NCBI RefSeq assembly: GCF_017654505.1
Contig: NW_024472105.1
Coordinates: 1 to 64,000, forward strand
Origin: Polyodon spathula
Taxonomy: Eukaryota > Chordata > Actinopteri > Acipenseriformes > Polyodontidae
Direction of reading: 5' to 3'
Length of the DNA stretch: 64,000 bases
Part shown: one piece after another, positions 1-17,827 of the stretch
Layout of the letters: every line of letters starts with the position of its first letter
Numbering within the stretch: the stretch's first letter is position 1
Notes under the pieces: model-generated
Seen by the model: only the letters and a program-made list of their open reading frames with translations
What the model was told of the DNA's origin: nothing
The model's database searches: none
Program-made: the position numbers and the translations under genes

Positions 1-1054
1 TTCGGCAATATCCATACATATGACAAATACATATATAAAACGAGCAAGAGGGGCTGAATGGCCTCCTCTCGTTTGTAACCTTTCTTGTGTTCTTGTATTC
101 TAATGCTTTGTATGATAAATGTATTGATTAATGTTCAATTAAAAAAGGTAAATACATGTTTCAGTACAATTAAATATATAATTTATGTACTATGTGGTAT
201 ATATATTTTGTTAATAGTTAATCAATGTCTAAGGTCCAAAATATTTACACCAATTTGTTGCTAAATATATATTTTCAATATGTTTAAACAGCATCCGTAA
301 CTAATGTTTTTAAAATGTATGACAAATGTAAGGCAACAACATATATATGTATGGTAAGTCTATTGCAAATATATATTGATAACAATATATTGTAAAATAT
401 ATTCAGTTAAATAAAATGAATTAGTAATATATAAAAAAATATATTTAAAAAAACATCTGGTGCATTTGGAATATATTTCAAATATAATTTAATCTGTGAG
501 CCATATATTTTTTATATGTTGAAAATATATGGTAAGATATGTTTCCCGTTCCTAAAAAAATATTTTCTTTCCGTATGGGAATGCAGTGTTACACAAGATC
601 CCGGGTGTGTGTATAGTGAGTAAAATTCCATCAAATACCCATTCCAAACTGCAACACTAAACTAATTATTTACATAGAGTGGGAAAAGGAAGTTATGATA
701 TTTCTAAAGCCTTATCTGATGACCTAGATTAGCAATCTGTAATCTTTCCCTTTTTAGTTTAGTTTATGGCTTGTTTATGGCTTGTGCAACAGTAGTTGTA
801 TAATCACTGGATAACATTCCGATCCGAGGGTGTGCAATGTTTTGTTTTAATATAACAAAAGGTTATATATATATATAGATCTGTCTATATATATATATAT
901 ATTGAGTTTATGGCTTTAGCATTGGACATGTTGTTCAGTCTGTTTTACAGTGTGTTGTATATTTTCAGCAGAATGTTTTAGTCAATAAATCCATCCATCT
1001 CCAAACCTTTGTCCCACTTTTGCATGTCCACCATTCTTTTTACACTATGCTGTA

Positions 1055-1061
<7 letters not shown>
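1..1061. other. AT-rich intergenic DNA, no gene seen
   Basis: Very AT-rich sequence with many short ATATAT clusters, densest between about 180 and 540. No open frame with splice-like borders and no recognisable repeat family was found here. Confidence 0.6.

Positions 1062-1119
<58 letters not shown>
1062..1119. repeat. (TA)n microsatellite
   Basis: Uninterrupted TA dinucleotide run of about 58 bp after a short GTGTGT lead-in. Confidence 0.97.
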
Positions 1120-6099
<4,980 letters not shown>

Positions 6100-6345
6100 T
6101 GGCCAAAAGTTTTGCATCACCCTACAGAATTAACAAATTTTGCTTCAGAAAGTTGAATGAAACCTGCTGACTAATGTTACGTTAACATATTGAATTACGA
6201 AACCGCTTTGTAGCTTTCCATATACTTAATTTAAAAGTGGCATTTCTAACCCTAACATGAAATACTGTACATGTACTATTATTGTGGCTTCCAGTGGACT
6301 TGCAATATCATTTTGTAGTTTCTTTGATTACATGATGTTAAATAA
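6100..6345 (+). mobile_element. MITE copy A (end TGGCCAAAAGTTTTGC)
   Basis: The left end carries the sequence TGGCCAAAAGTTTTGC. About 240 bp of the interior match the reverse complement of the copy at 47950 and the direct strand of the copy at 34476; shared pieces include GTTACGTTAACATATTGAAT and TTTTGTAGTTTCTTTGAT. The related ends seen in opposite orientation indicate terminal inverted repeats, so this is a non-autonomous DNA transposon. The right terminal repeat is degraded in this copy. The superfamily is not resolved. Confidence 0.7.
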
Positions 6346-6429
6346 AAGATCGTAATTATGTTCATATAGTTTTTTTTTTAATTATGTCCAAAACATGCTC
6401 CTTTCATTTGACTCACTGTTGATCTACAG

Positions 6430-6640
6430 TGTGGCCACTAGACCCATAGTGCCAGAGGACAATACAGATCTTGATGGCTCCACTGCAAAACCGTGGGCAC
6501 CCTATCGGCCATTGGTGAAACCATGGATTCCCCTGCCAACCTAAGCTTTCCCTACCTGGGTCAATCTCCAGGCTATAGGGTGCATCCTGCACTCCACGTG
6601 GAGCGCCTTTACTGGATGCGCCACTCGGGAGCTCTACACA
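6430..6640 (-). mobile_element. tRNA-derived SINE
   Basis: On the minus strand the element begins with a tRNA-like head (GCTCCCGAGTGGCGCATC followed by a GTAAAGGCGC stretch, resembling an A box). A body of about 150 bp follows. The head resembles SINE heads I associate with sturgeon and paddlefish DNA. Exact borders and target-site duplications were not established. Confidence 0.6.
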
Positions 6641-7575
6641 ATCAGTGGCATTTTATTAATGTTTAATGCACAAACAAACACGCATTTTCTATTCATTTAC
6701 AAACATGATGACCACACACAGGATGAACTATAGAGGGAAATCACGTTAAGATCAAATTTACTTGCTTTAAAAAAAAAAAAAAAAAAAAAAAACTTCAAGC
6801 ATTGAGAAGCTTGTCAGATGGATTAAATCAAGGTTTAATAGACCCAAAAGTGGCTAAAATGTCAGAGACTTCTTTTATATACGTCATCAATGGTTTCATT
6901 CACAACTTATTCTGTTCTTTGATCAGTGTCCATTGTTTGTGGACATGATAGAATGACTAGAAGCACAACAGGATTTGTGGATTTCAGAATTTCTGTCACT
7001 GGTCCAGCTCCAGTCGCTGTGGTCAGCCATGGGTAACTATGGGCAGAAAGGGAGACTGGCGAAGCATTGTCCACAGACTGAGTATGACAATGGTTCATCT
7101 GTGCTGCAAGATCAAAGTTTGTTGGAAAACTATTCAAACAGTGGACAGAAGGGTTTGGGAACTGCAATAAAGATGACCCATATTCACAAATCGTGCCAAA
7201 CAAATAGAACGCTTGTGCTCCTACTGTGCACTGTTATGTCTCTGAATATCTGAGCATCCAACTTTGTAAAGGGAAACTCTTTTGGTGGTTTCACAGACCC
7301 TGATGAGCATTAATCTTGGCCCTACCTAATGCATCACTGGGTTAGGTAGTCCATGATGAGTACTGACAGGGGTCTGTGGAGCAAGCCCTCTATCACCTAT
7401 ATTTTCTTAATATTGAATTACTTTCCTGTTATAATCAGGCGACTCGCAGGAGACACAGCGGTTGGAATGGTGCTGCAATGGCTTATGGGTACCCATTCGT
7501 TGAAAGCAGTTCAAGTAGAAATTGTACTGGAAAATCCCTATTGGATCTGAGTTTCACTTACGGGTTAACAAGCAG
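6641..7575. other. Intergenic, no gene recognised
   Basis: Contains an A-homopolymer at about 6770-6791. Overlapping open frames of up to 98 codons on both strands between 6907 and 7253 have no family resemblance and no splice partners. Confidence 0.5.
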
Positions 7576-7828
7576 TTCATTGGAATTGAAGGGATCGTTC
7601 ATTGGGATTGAAGGGATCATTCATTGGGATTGAAGGGATCATTCATTGAATTGAAGGGATCGTTCATTGGGATTGAAGGGATCGTTCATTGGGATTGAAG
7701 GGATCATTCATTGGGATTGAAGGGATCGTTCATTGGGATTGAAGGGATCATTCATTGAATTGAAGGGATCGTTCATTGGGATTGAAGGGATCATTCATTG
7801 GGATTGAAGGGATCATTCATTGAGATTG
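7576..7828. repeat. 22-bp minisatellite
   Basis: About eleven tandem units of roughly 22 bp with core TTGAAGGGATCATTCATT. Two unit variants differ at one base (GATCA versus GATCG), and a shorter 21-bp variant lacks part of the GGG run. The variants recur in an ordered block pattern, suggesting that multi-unit segments were duplicated. Confidence 0.95.
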
Positions 7829-7983
7829 TCTATTGTTTACTGCAGTACACACCATGGGAAAAGAATAGCATAAACACACTGCAAAGTATGATTATTTTTT
7901 AATAGAAAAAAAATACAGTATAGTAATTCTATAAAGCTTTTTTGTTTTACTTGTTATATTAGTACAGCTATACTGTATTAAAA

Positions 7984-7988
<5 letters not shown>

Positions 7989-8017
<29 letters not shown>
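7989..8017. repeat. (TA)n microsatellite
   Basis: Short uninterrupted TA run. Confidence 0.9.
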
Positions 8018-8018
<1 letters not shown>

Positions 8019-8229
8019 CTAGCAATGACAGAATTCAAATTGTACTCAGCTATTTGAATTGAAAAGGAAAGTAGCGTATGGTTTCAAATGGACGAAAGAA
8101 AGTGCAGATGTGGGAGTCACCCATTAACATATGAATGACATTTTAGATCATTAATAAATAGTTTTATAAAAAATCCAAACTACTTTCGATTCTGTGATAT
8201 TAATAGTCATTCTACCCTTAGCATCCTGC

Positions 8230-8254
8230 ATTTATTATTATTATTATTATTATA

Positions 8255-8288
<34 letters not shown>

Positions 8289-8289
8289 T
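8230..8289. repeat. (TTA)n microsatellite
   Basis: Trinucleotide ATT/TTA repeat interrupted once by TATATA. Confidence 0.93.
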
Positions 8290-11200
8290 ATGTAATTATT
8301 TTAATCTAAGTTGCAGTTAAGGATAATATAATAATAACTCCTAGGCATGCAACCCTTTGTTTGAAAAACTGCCAAATGCGTGTGTGTGTTTTTGTGTCTG
8401 AAACTTTTTCCCACGTTCGTGTGTCAGATTTCCTTCTTAGTGTTGTTTATAGCAGCACTTATAAAAGATACATGCAGCCTGTGGTTTGTACTTTCATCCC
8501 AAGTAAAACTTGTTGCCAGTCAGCCTGGCCTCTGATCTTGTTGCAGAATTACCGGAGCAGGGCAATGCTGTGAAAACTATTGCTTCCCCCTTACATGTGC
8601 ACGACAGCATTCTCGTAAGTCCCTCGTTGATTTTTGTAGATTTCATTGATACTGCCATCGATTATAGTGCCAGAGTATTAGCTTATCAGAACCACTGTGC
8701 AATATTGTGTCAAAATATATTTATTTCCCTTTTATTCACAGAAGCCCTGCTACCTGAGAACAATGAGTTCTTCTGGAGGGGCAATGCGTTTAGACCAAAT
8801 GAAGGGCTGACCAGATAAGAAAAGGATCAGTAAACAGCTCTCCTGGAAATGGGTCAGGTGACTCAGTCTGAGGTACAGAATGTCTTTGTAATTTTCAATG
8901 GGAGTATTGTGTTAACCCGCATTCCCCGTCGCTCTTTGTGTGGGGTTTTTAAATATGCTTACGCAACTATGGGAAGGCCATTGTTACCTGGGGACCTGGG
9001 ATAGAAAATTAAAACCAATTTTTTATTTTCTTTGTGCGTATCTGTGTTCAGCCTAGAGTGAAAGAGATTAATAGACTTTGAAAGCTTTAAACAACGTCCA
9101 ATTTTATATAAGACATGAGCGCAGTAATCAGGGAAAAATGACGTCAATGAATTTGAGGATTACTGCACAAAACGTATACACTGGGTTTATGAGTCTGGTC
9201 TTAATCAAGACTATAATAACGCATTCAGAACACAACAACTTAGAGGACTGTCTGTGTGCCTGACATCCCTCCATATATACAGTGTTGAGAGTGTTAGTGT
9301 TCAACGAAAAAAAAAAAAACATTTATCCACCTTGCATTCATTCAAATTCAAGGACAGCATTACTTGTCAAATCACACTGTTCAAAATGACCCCGCAGTGT
9401 TAAGATGATGCATAGCTTGAGCTGAGGAAAGTGTAATTCTCATAACTGCTTACTTTAGGTTTAAACATTCATAAAGCTACCTTAAGATCTGAATTCTTTC
9501 ATGGAGCCATTCACTCAAGCCAGCCCTAGGAGGACATGCTTTGAATACCCTATTTTAATAGCAAAAAAGCATCAGTATATTTTGGGGGGTTCTCTTCAAA
9601 ATTCAAAGCAGTTCTCAATACTAGGACACTCTCTCCGGGATTTTACATATTCTTACAGAGAGAAATGCTTTAAAGAGACATCAATGCTCAGATATATGTT
9701 GGATTTGCATGACGTTACACACATTTAAATTTTACAGTGGCTGTATTGAGACCCCTCTGCTGTTTCGATCAATTGAATAGACCTCACGAATCAACCCCTA
9801 AAAAAAGCAATAATCTACTTTTACACAGCAACATTTTCCAGGAGAACCTCTCTTATAAACATCATGGTGTGTCACATTCATGCTTCCTCCTGAAACGCTG
9901 GTGCTATGATGGAAATGAATGGTGTATTGTGGGAACAGAAAACAACAAGCAACGTGGCCAGAGGGAGCATGATTTGGATACACTTGGATGCTTAAGGGAA
10001 ATTCTAAATCTCCTGGCAAATTCTCTTGAGTAAACACTGAGCAATGTTTTCCTGATGGGGATTTATGACCAATGAGATACAGGAATAAAACAATTATTGA
10101 TGCAATATGGGTGACACAGGACGTGTTAATGTAGGGTCATGTTTGTTCAGATGTACTGGGGGTTCAATGTACTGCGAGTTCTATGAACCTTACAGCCCCA
10201 CGCTAATGTGAACCCTGATAGAAACACCATGAACTCTTACACCAACCCCAGTTTAGCACCATTGCGCTTATAGCATTGGCACAACTGCGCCATGTCCTTC
10301 CCAGAAGACTGCTTTCAGTACTCGTCAGCTAATCCCATTCACAATTACTCAAACCGCTATGTATCATAGGACAGCATTCTTCTATGTTGCATTTATTATA
10401 TAACATTCTCAGGACAAGCTATGCTTGTCATACTTCCATTCAAATAAATAAATAAATACAATTCTGCTTCACAGTTTCTTGAATTTTGTAATAGCCCTGG
10501 AAAGCTCTGTGGACCCAGGGTTGAGAACCACTGGTCTGCTTGACTAATTTGTTATTTTATTGTTGAACTAATGAATGCTTGCTGATCTGCCATTTTCGCT
10601 CACTTTAAAAACCCATGCCACTTTTGAAGTTCCATGCAGCACAGTGCTGTGTCAGTGCTGTGTATTGCCTGCTCCTCTGCTCTCTGATACTGGCACAGTG
10701 GAGTGTTGTGTTGAAAAGCACTGCTACAAGCAGGAAAAAAGTGAGTAAAACTGAAGAAATCAATAATTGGGTTGCTGCCCTAAACACAGTGCTGTACTGA
10801 CCTGCAATGAAGTGTCTCACCCTGGGAACTTCTATTCTAAACACCATGCAGAAATAATGACCCAATTCCTCCGCTAACAGCCAGAAGGTAGAGCCCAAAA
10901 AACAGTGACCAATCATGGTTGTTCTTTAGGGTCAACACCCTCCCTCCTAGGATCACTATAATATTTCAGATCTTAATATGAAATAAACTCTTCTTTGCTC
11001 AGATTTTGTAGTCATTCGAAACTTTTTATCATGAGGGACATGCAGTTACATTAAAAAGAAATATCCTTTATATAATATAATATCCTTGGTATTATATTGG
11101 ATTGTGACTGCATAAATACACTTTAAAGATGAAAGATTTGTGTTGAAGGATTACTATTTTGAGGGCTGAGAATATAGGCGTCTTCCAGTAACCACATTTG

Positions 11201-12151
11201 TTCTGGAGTTATATTAGTTTAGCAATGACTCACCATGACTCACTAAGACCCTTATTATAGGATGTAAGTTATTTGTGAATCATTTGAGCCACAGAGCAGG
11301 GCCATTCTAGAATCAGAACAAACCTACCAGCATGAGACAGAATCTCTGTAGGGGGGACTCGGAGGGGCAGTGGCACTGGCTACAGTGAGACATACTGGAG
11401 GTAGTAACCATAGAGCTTCCACTGCTACCAGCCCAGTCCTCACCTGAGCACCCAATGCCTTTAATCCACAAGGCTGCCAATTCTTCTGCATTGCTTGGTT
11501 GATTCAGAACCAGCCCTGTGACATACAGACATGCATACGGACAGGTACAGATGCAGGTCACAAACGTTTTTCTGGAGAAGAACTTATCTACTTATCATGA
11601 AACTTGGCATTAACATTATTTAGTTTACATTATTGAGAATATATGGGGGTGTCTGTCTGTCCATCTTAAAAGCAAACGCTTATTAATGCATTAGATTGTG
11701 GAGGTGCCTGTCTGATTCGGCATCCGTCCACCTGTATGTCAATCTGTGATATCAAGGTCTTAAATACCTCACATGTTCATTAAACTATTCTTTCCCATTT
11801 CTTATTCTTTACTATCCTGTATATGCTGTTGATGTATGGTCATCAACATTTGTTCCTCATACTGAAACAGTTGCACAAATCTTTTATTACAGCCAAGGCA
11901 GGCAATGTTTATGACTGACAGATGTGTTTGATTGAATCATGCAAGAGGAGCGTATGCCATGCTCATCAACTTATAATAAAAGTCTAATGATAAAGCTGTG
12001 ACAGCTGTGTCAGAACTAAGGGCCTTTTTTTGTGCAATCCAGCACCTGGCAATCCAAGAAAGGCTTTAGAATAATATTGCTGCTCGGGCAGGCTTGCTAA
12101 TGTCATGCAATGTGCTGCTCCAATAGTTGTAGTACTAGTAGTAGTACTACT
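8290..12151. other. Intergenic, no gene recognised
   Basis: No supported gene. Open frames around 8361-8818, 9501-10037 and 10605-10916 are isolated and overlap on both strands. A possible fragment of a hAT-type element end (GGTTGAGAACCACTGG) lies near 10520-10540, and a short AAAT tandem run near 10444. Confidence 0.5.
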
Positions 12152-12418
12152 AGTAGTAGTGTTGTTGTTTATAATAATATCAGTCTACAGATAATAATGG
12201 CTTAACGTTTGTATAGAGACTATTAGGACAAATAGATGTAAATGAGAGCCGATCTAACCCATAAACAGATGATTGCAGGCCAATAAATGTAAAGGATTAT
12301 ATTTTGCTTTATTATTAATATTTACAGTGCATATATTTTTAAATCCACACACTGTACACACACAGTAGTAGTGTTGTTGTTTATAATAATATCAGTCTAC
12401 AGATAATAATGGCTTAAC
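12152..12418. repeat. 55-bp direct repeat pair, 212 bp apart
   Basis: The 55 bp at 12152-12206 recur identically at 12364-12418 (start AGTAGTAGTGTTGTTG, end AATGGCTTAAC). The second copy leads straight into an ACACAC and TA array, so replication slippage or template switching at the microsatellite is a plausible origin. Confidence 0.9.
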
Positions 12419-12426
12419 ACACACAT

Positions 12427-12429
<3 letters not shown>

Positions 12430-12489
<60 letters not shown>
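12430..12489. repeat. (TA)n microsatellite
   Basis: About 60 bp of TA repeats directly after the second 55-bp repeat. Confidence 0.95.
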
Positions 12490-12494
<5 letters not shown>

Positions 12495-13936
12495 TTCTAA
12501 TCATTAGTACTTTATTTTTCTAATCAGGAAAATACAGACTGTGATGTCATTACAAGATTTGTGAAAGTCAAGAATTCAGAGAATAGTGTGTTTGCTTACA
12601 AACAACATGAAGAGAATACAGTTAAGAGGCCGAGATATGCGGCTGACTGTGATGTCATCGTTTTGAATTGACTTTGCAGTTGAGTGGAATTCTGAGAGGT
12701 GCTTCAGTGTTTTTTTAAAACAGGTGAAGCTGCTCAATATGGTCCGGTAGAAGTCAAGAATTACTGCATCATTGATTGTTATTCACAGATCCATAAACAT
12801 AACTGTTACCTGAAGATCCAGGCAGCAGTTCTTTCTAAAAAGCATGCATTTGCACTCATGTTTATTCATTGATGCACCTATGTCAATATGATACTCAGAT
12901 ATAATCACATGTGGCAAAATACTGCATGAAACCGAAGGAGTTGCTGCTTTTTCTGTACAGCAAAGTACAAAGAGCACAATAATAAGCAGTGATACTGCTG
13001 CTAGTAGGTATGGTTTATAAAGCCTTGATTTAAACCCAATTAAACCTTTTTTTAAACTGGCTTATATTGGTGCCCTGAAACGAACGCTGTGGATCAAAGC
13101 CACTTGGGATGGGAATCAAGTAAAATGCCCATTCCTGTGCATGAATGAGTTTGCTGGTAATTGTTATATAAACGATGTGTGCAATGCAGAACTTATCTGT
13201 GACACCTGCGTCCAGAGCAGATGCTCAGAGTGCACCCTGAACGACAGGCCTGTGCTGCTCTACTGAACCTTTACGAATCAAATAGCAGCTTTCCAACCAT
13301 TCCCCCTGCAGGAACAGGGTCCCGATTCAGGGATAAAACCTCACCGGAGCACTCCGATAATGAAAGCACTGTCCCACATGATCGGAATAAACTAGAAGAT
13401 GTGGTATATTGAAGCTTTGTTTACAGCAGTTATGTTCAAGGGTCTTTTGGTTTCTGGGTATGTGGAAAATTCAAGATCACGTGGAAATTGATGGAATTAA
13501 TTCACCATTTGCATGTTCCAATACATTTTATTACCCAAAATATAGAGGAATGATATAAACACAATAGTGCCTGCCACTGTTCTAGGAACTGCCTACCCGA
13601 CTGCATTTAGAATCATCCTGAATAAGAGATGTAAATTAGGGTTGTCATGTGGTGTGACATGTGATCCCTCGGCACTATAAAGCCTACCAGTCTGGCCAAA
13701 TTCAAATATATACCCTGGGCTTATATCACATTTAAACACATTTACTGTAAACCTCTAGTGACAGCTGTTAATGATTTGGTAAAGTTTAGGTTTCAGTCTA
13801 AAAGATTGAATGCTACTTTTATAATGTCTTATGCATAACAAAAATAATTACGTTGAATTGCTAATCTATTTACTGCACTGTTTCAGTGCAACCGCTTGTA
13901 TAACACATTCAATTTCGAGCTGTATTCTGTTACCAG

Positions 13937-14672
13937 GTGACAGAGGGGAAGCCAGCTCAGAGAAGTCATGTCTGGGCTGGGGAGAGGAAGCAGGCAGCAG
14001 TGACTGGGCGCACCTCCAGGTGACAGTGACACATGGCAGCTGGTACAGCTCCTGTATGTTTGAGACGTACCGCCTGTGTGACAGCAAGCTGTTCACGGTG
14101 AGTATAAACACCACTTTCTTCTGGACTGCTGTGGTGCCAAGTTATTTCGGTCTCATACTCCTGAGAATAAGTTTTCTGTAACACTTTAAAAGAATGGTTG
14201 CAAATTCATAATTATCTGATGCATTGCCATCGCAGGCTGGAAGGCACTATACAGTGTCCAGAGCTATTGCATTCTGCACTTCAAAAAAATACAACTTAAT
14301 GAGTTCCTATCTTTAACATTGACAGTGACGTTAAAAAGAACGCCTTTTTTTTATTCTGCCTTTGACAGATATTCATGACAGGGCATTCTGCATATCAAAG
14401 CAGGTCTCTGATGTTACCATGCTTATAAGATGCCAAAAAGAAATCTGTTTTTATAGTCTTTCTCTCTCATGTTTAAATATTTGCAGTCAGGAGCAACTTG
14501 GATTATCTTACCTATTACATTCTGCTTGTTTTTTTTTTTTTTTTTTTTTTTTTACTAGATAGTGTACAGCGGTCTCGTGTGTTTTTGGTCATTTCACCTG
14601 GAAAGTGTCCCCTCCCAGTTCAACGCCTTCATTCATGGCATTAACCAACCGGCTGCTTCTCTCATTGCCTGA
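13937..14672 (+). CDS. Unidentified two-exon ORF candidate
   Basis: I do not recognise this. A 161-nt stretch (13937-14097) is bounded by a TACCAG acceptor and a GTGAGT donor and is open in only one frame; it encodes a Cys/Trp-containing segment that includes GSWYSSCMFETYRLCD. A second stretch begins after a strong acceptor (a run of about 26 T, then TACTAG) at 14559, stays in phase with the first, and stops at TGA 14670-14672. Together they would be the 3' end of a gene whose upstream exons I cannot find. Chance agreement is quite possible, and the region may be non-coding. Confidence 0.2.
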
Positions 14673-16137
14673 CATGCTTTGCAGCCAGTAAACACGGCTC
14701 ACGTGAAAGGATCATGGAAGTGGGACGGGGAGCAGGCGCCCTTGCAAGGCAAGCAAGCTGAGAACTTTCTTCAACTGATTGCAGTACCCGAAACTAGGTC
14801 TTAAAATGGAAATACATGTCTGATATAATAGGTTTATCTTTCAAAACTACACATTCGACACATGCAGAGCAACAGGAAGGAGTATAAAACAGAGACCAAA
14901 TACTGAGTTATTTTGTTAGCTACAGGCAAAGCTAATAAAGCGCTTTACATTGAGCATACCTCTGTAAACCCCTCACCTCCGCTGTATTTTTCATTCTGAG
15001 TATGTCTCAATGCAGTAACTTTCCACCAGTTGTTATGCCTCAGTGTAAATTCAAAAAAAATTATTATATGCTGCATAAGAACATAATAGGGGAAGCAAAA
15101 TATATTGCAAATCATATTGCATGCGGGCCTGTAAATTCACTGAAGAGTGATTTACAGTAGCTTGACTGCAAACGGCTAAACTCAGGGACAGCAGGCCAGC
15201 CTCGGTCCTGGGGAACGCTTTGTTTTCCTCTCTCCCCGTGCACTTTGTGCTTCCCGTATAGGGCTGCTGCTGCAAGCTATTGTTTCCATTCTTTGCCGAG
15301 CCGAGCTGTCACATGCTTGCTATGTTTTTTGCCCAGAAATTCCGCTGTCTCGTTGTGTGAAGCCAGCATATTCCAAAGGAGATGTATTAAACAGATTCCT
15401 GTTGCCATTATTTTTAGGTTTAAATAATTTTAACAGCAAGAAAGAAAGAAGCAACTGATTTGGGTACGCTGTATTTGAATTGGACCCTGTATAGCATTGA
15501 TCACCCTTTATGAAGTCTACATTGTAACTGTGTAACTACTTACAGAATGCTTCGTAATCACTTTGAAAAACAAGAAACCATGCATAGAAATAGTCATCTC
15601 AATGGATGCTGAATATGGCCGTTTAAACTCTGCTGAAAATAAATTCTGCTACCCTCCCTTCCTTCTTCTCCTCGGTCAAAATAAATGATTCAAAACATAC
15701 TTCGGCTAAAAGAACATCCCTAATCTGCTGTATGTTTTAATTCACAATCTCTAAACTATATATCTTTTCTATCGGTAGTATTTTCCCAGCTTGTGTAGCT
15801 GTCCTTCATTTAACCAGTCATTTCACATTTTTCAGAACGACGTTTTAAATATGTCATATTTCAAAAGATGGCAGAAGGACAGTATAAAGGTATAAAACCA
15901 TCACAAAAAATGATGATTGGATATAGAGGACAACAACATGCAGATAATATCTGATCAATGCTGTGTTCACTGAATGAAAATAACACATTCTCTGCATTGT
16001 TTAGCATGATAAACATGCAGCTTTCTTATGCTTTTACCATGGTTATGATCTGTATTAATCATCATTGTTATAGTTTGCCATATATTTAATATGCTTTACC
16101 AAACCTCTCTGAGCTTTATAATGCTTACCTTTGCTGT

Positions 16138-16247
16138 ACCATGCTTTCACTGTGCTGCATTACACCTTGCTATGCTTTCACTGTGCTGCATTACACCTTG
16201 CTATGCTTTCACTGTGCTGCATTACACCTTGCTATGCTTTCACTGTG
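16138..16247. repeat. 31-bp tandem repeat
   Basis: About three and a half tandem units of 31 bp with core ATGCTTTCACTGTGCTGC and the junction TTACACCTTGCT. Confidence 0.95.
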
Positions 16248-17063
16248 GGAAACTTTTTTTAAGGGATGTTGACACTACTATTAGAAAAGTAGAGATTGTT
16301 TAAAAAAAAAAACATACATTTTCGTGTTGCCTTTTTGGACAAACCCACACTTCCTGAGACCTGTGAAATCTGTTTTTAAACCCTAACCTAAATTCAAGCA
16401 AATCCAATTCAGCCTTACTATGATGTGACGTTCTTCCCATCCTTCTGCTCTGAGACACAACGGCTGTCTCTGCAGACTGCAATGCAGGGCAAACAGATGT
16501 CATGCTTCATAGGCTGCTTGTGCCAGGATGTCAGCTCAGAACAGTCGAAAGTCGGGGATAAGGTGGGACTTGGCTCCTGTGTGCAGCTCAGTCCATATCT
16601 TACAATCAGTCTTCATTAGGCAGAGAAGCTATGGGCAGTATGCTGTGACCTGACCAGACACAAACACACATCCTTCAGGTTAACCCTGTGCACATGTTCT
16701 TTTATTAGGTAAAGCAACAACATGAAGCCTCGGATGAAGCTCTTTGGACAAAGCTACACATCAGGTACAAAAGACTGAAGGAGAGCCCAAATGATTTGCA
16801 ATTGCACTGCTGTGGCACTGCAATGCAATGGTCCTATATTCATTCCATGGTACAAAATAGCCATTGACTTGCACTGAATGGATTACCAGTGTGTATTAAT
16901 TGATAGCACTGTGATAGCACTGACTGTATATTTCAAAGCAATGTTAGCACTACCACTGTAGTCGCTCTAGTGCTGCAATCGCCCTTCCATTGAGTCACAG
17001 CATTGCTTGCAATACGAAACCCCACACAAAACCGTATAACCCTATCTGAAACTTAGCTTTGAA

Positions 17064-17106
17064 ACTAGTCAGAACAGCTGTAGTATTATAGTTGTTCTGA
17101 CTAGTA
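17064..17106. other. Short hairpin with AGAACA/TGTTCT arms
   Basis: The arms ACTAGTCAGAACA and TGTTCTGACTAGT are perfectly complementary over 13 bp and extend to about 19 bp with two G-U pairs, leaving a loop of a few bases. It is too short for a typical microRNA precursor. Confidence 0.6.
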
Positions 17107-17739
17107 TATATGTCACCGTAATCCATGTTTCTTTGTGTGGGTATGTATTTATTTCATTACAAATATTCTTTGACCAATGACTCTACCTTTGCTCAGTGGC
17201 ATTTTTCCAAACTCGGGTTTCATTGCAAGTTAAAAAGAAATAGACCTGTGTTCAGATTATCACGAGCCCCGGGGGGATGGATCTCACAATGGGGTGTGCA
17301 AAATGTACCGGACTTGTTCCCTGTTTAATACACGCCTGCAATTGTAATGCGGAGTATATAAGAATCCATTCAGTCAAACGCCACTGAAGAGCGATCACAC
17401 TTTAGTTTCAGTAGCAGGGCACTGGCACTTTTTCTTCATTGTATTCAGATATGCCCTGTTTCTTCAGCAGTGTTAATAGAGCCCATGTCCCCTTTCTATC
17501 AATGGTTTTAACCCTGAATCCAATAAGAGAGTCACCAGCATGATTAAGTGTTTATTTAGGGTAACCAAGTCTGGTTAATGGGACCTACCCATCGAAAGTG
17601 GGGGCTGCTTGCTTCTGCTATAGCGGCAAGCCTTGAGTTTTTAATTGCTGGTGGGAAATTCCGTCTTCAAGCAAATTCCTGTTCCCTAATCACCCTTCTC
17701 ACACATTAAAACCGAACACAGAACTCCAGCATTAGACAC

Positions 17740-17742
<3 letters not shown>

Positions 17743-17826
<84 letters not shown>
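17743..17826. repeat. (TA)n microsatellite
   Basis: About 84 bp of uninterrupted TA. Confidence 0.97.

Positions 17827-17827
<1 letters not shown>

Noticed and set aside
17064..17106. microRNA precursor
   Set aside because: The stem is only about 19 bp with a tiny loop, shorter than a normal precursor.
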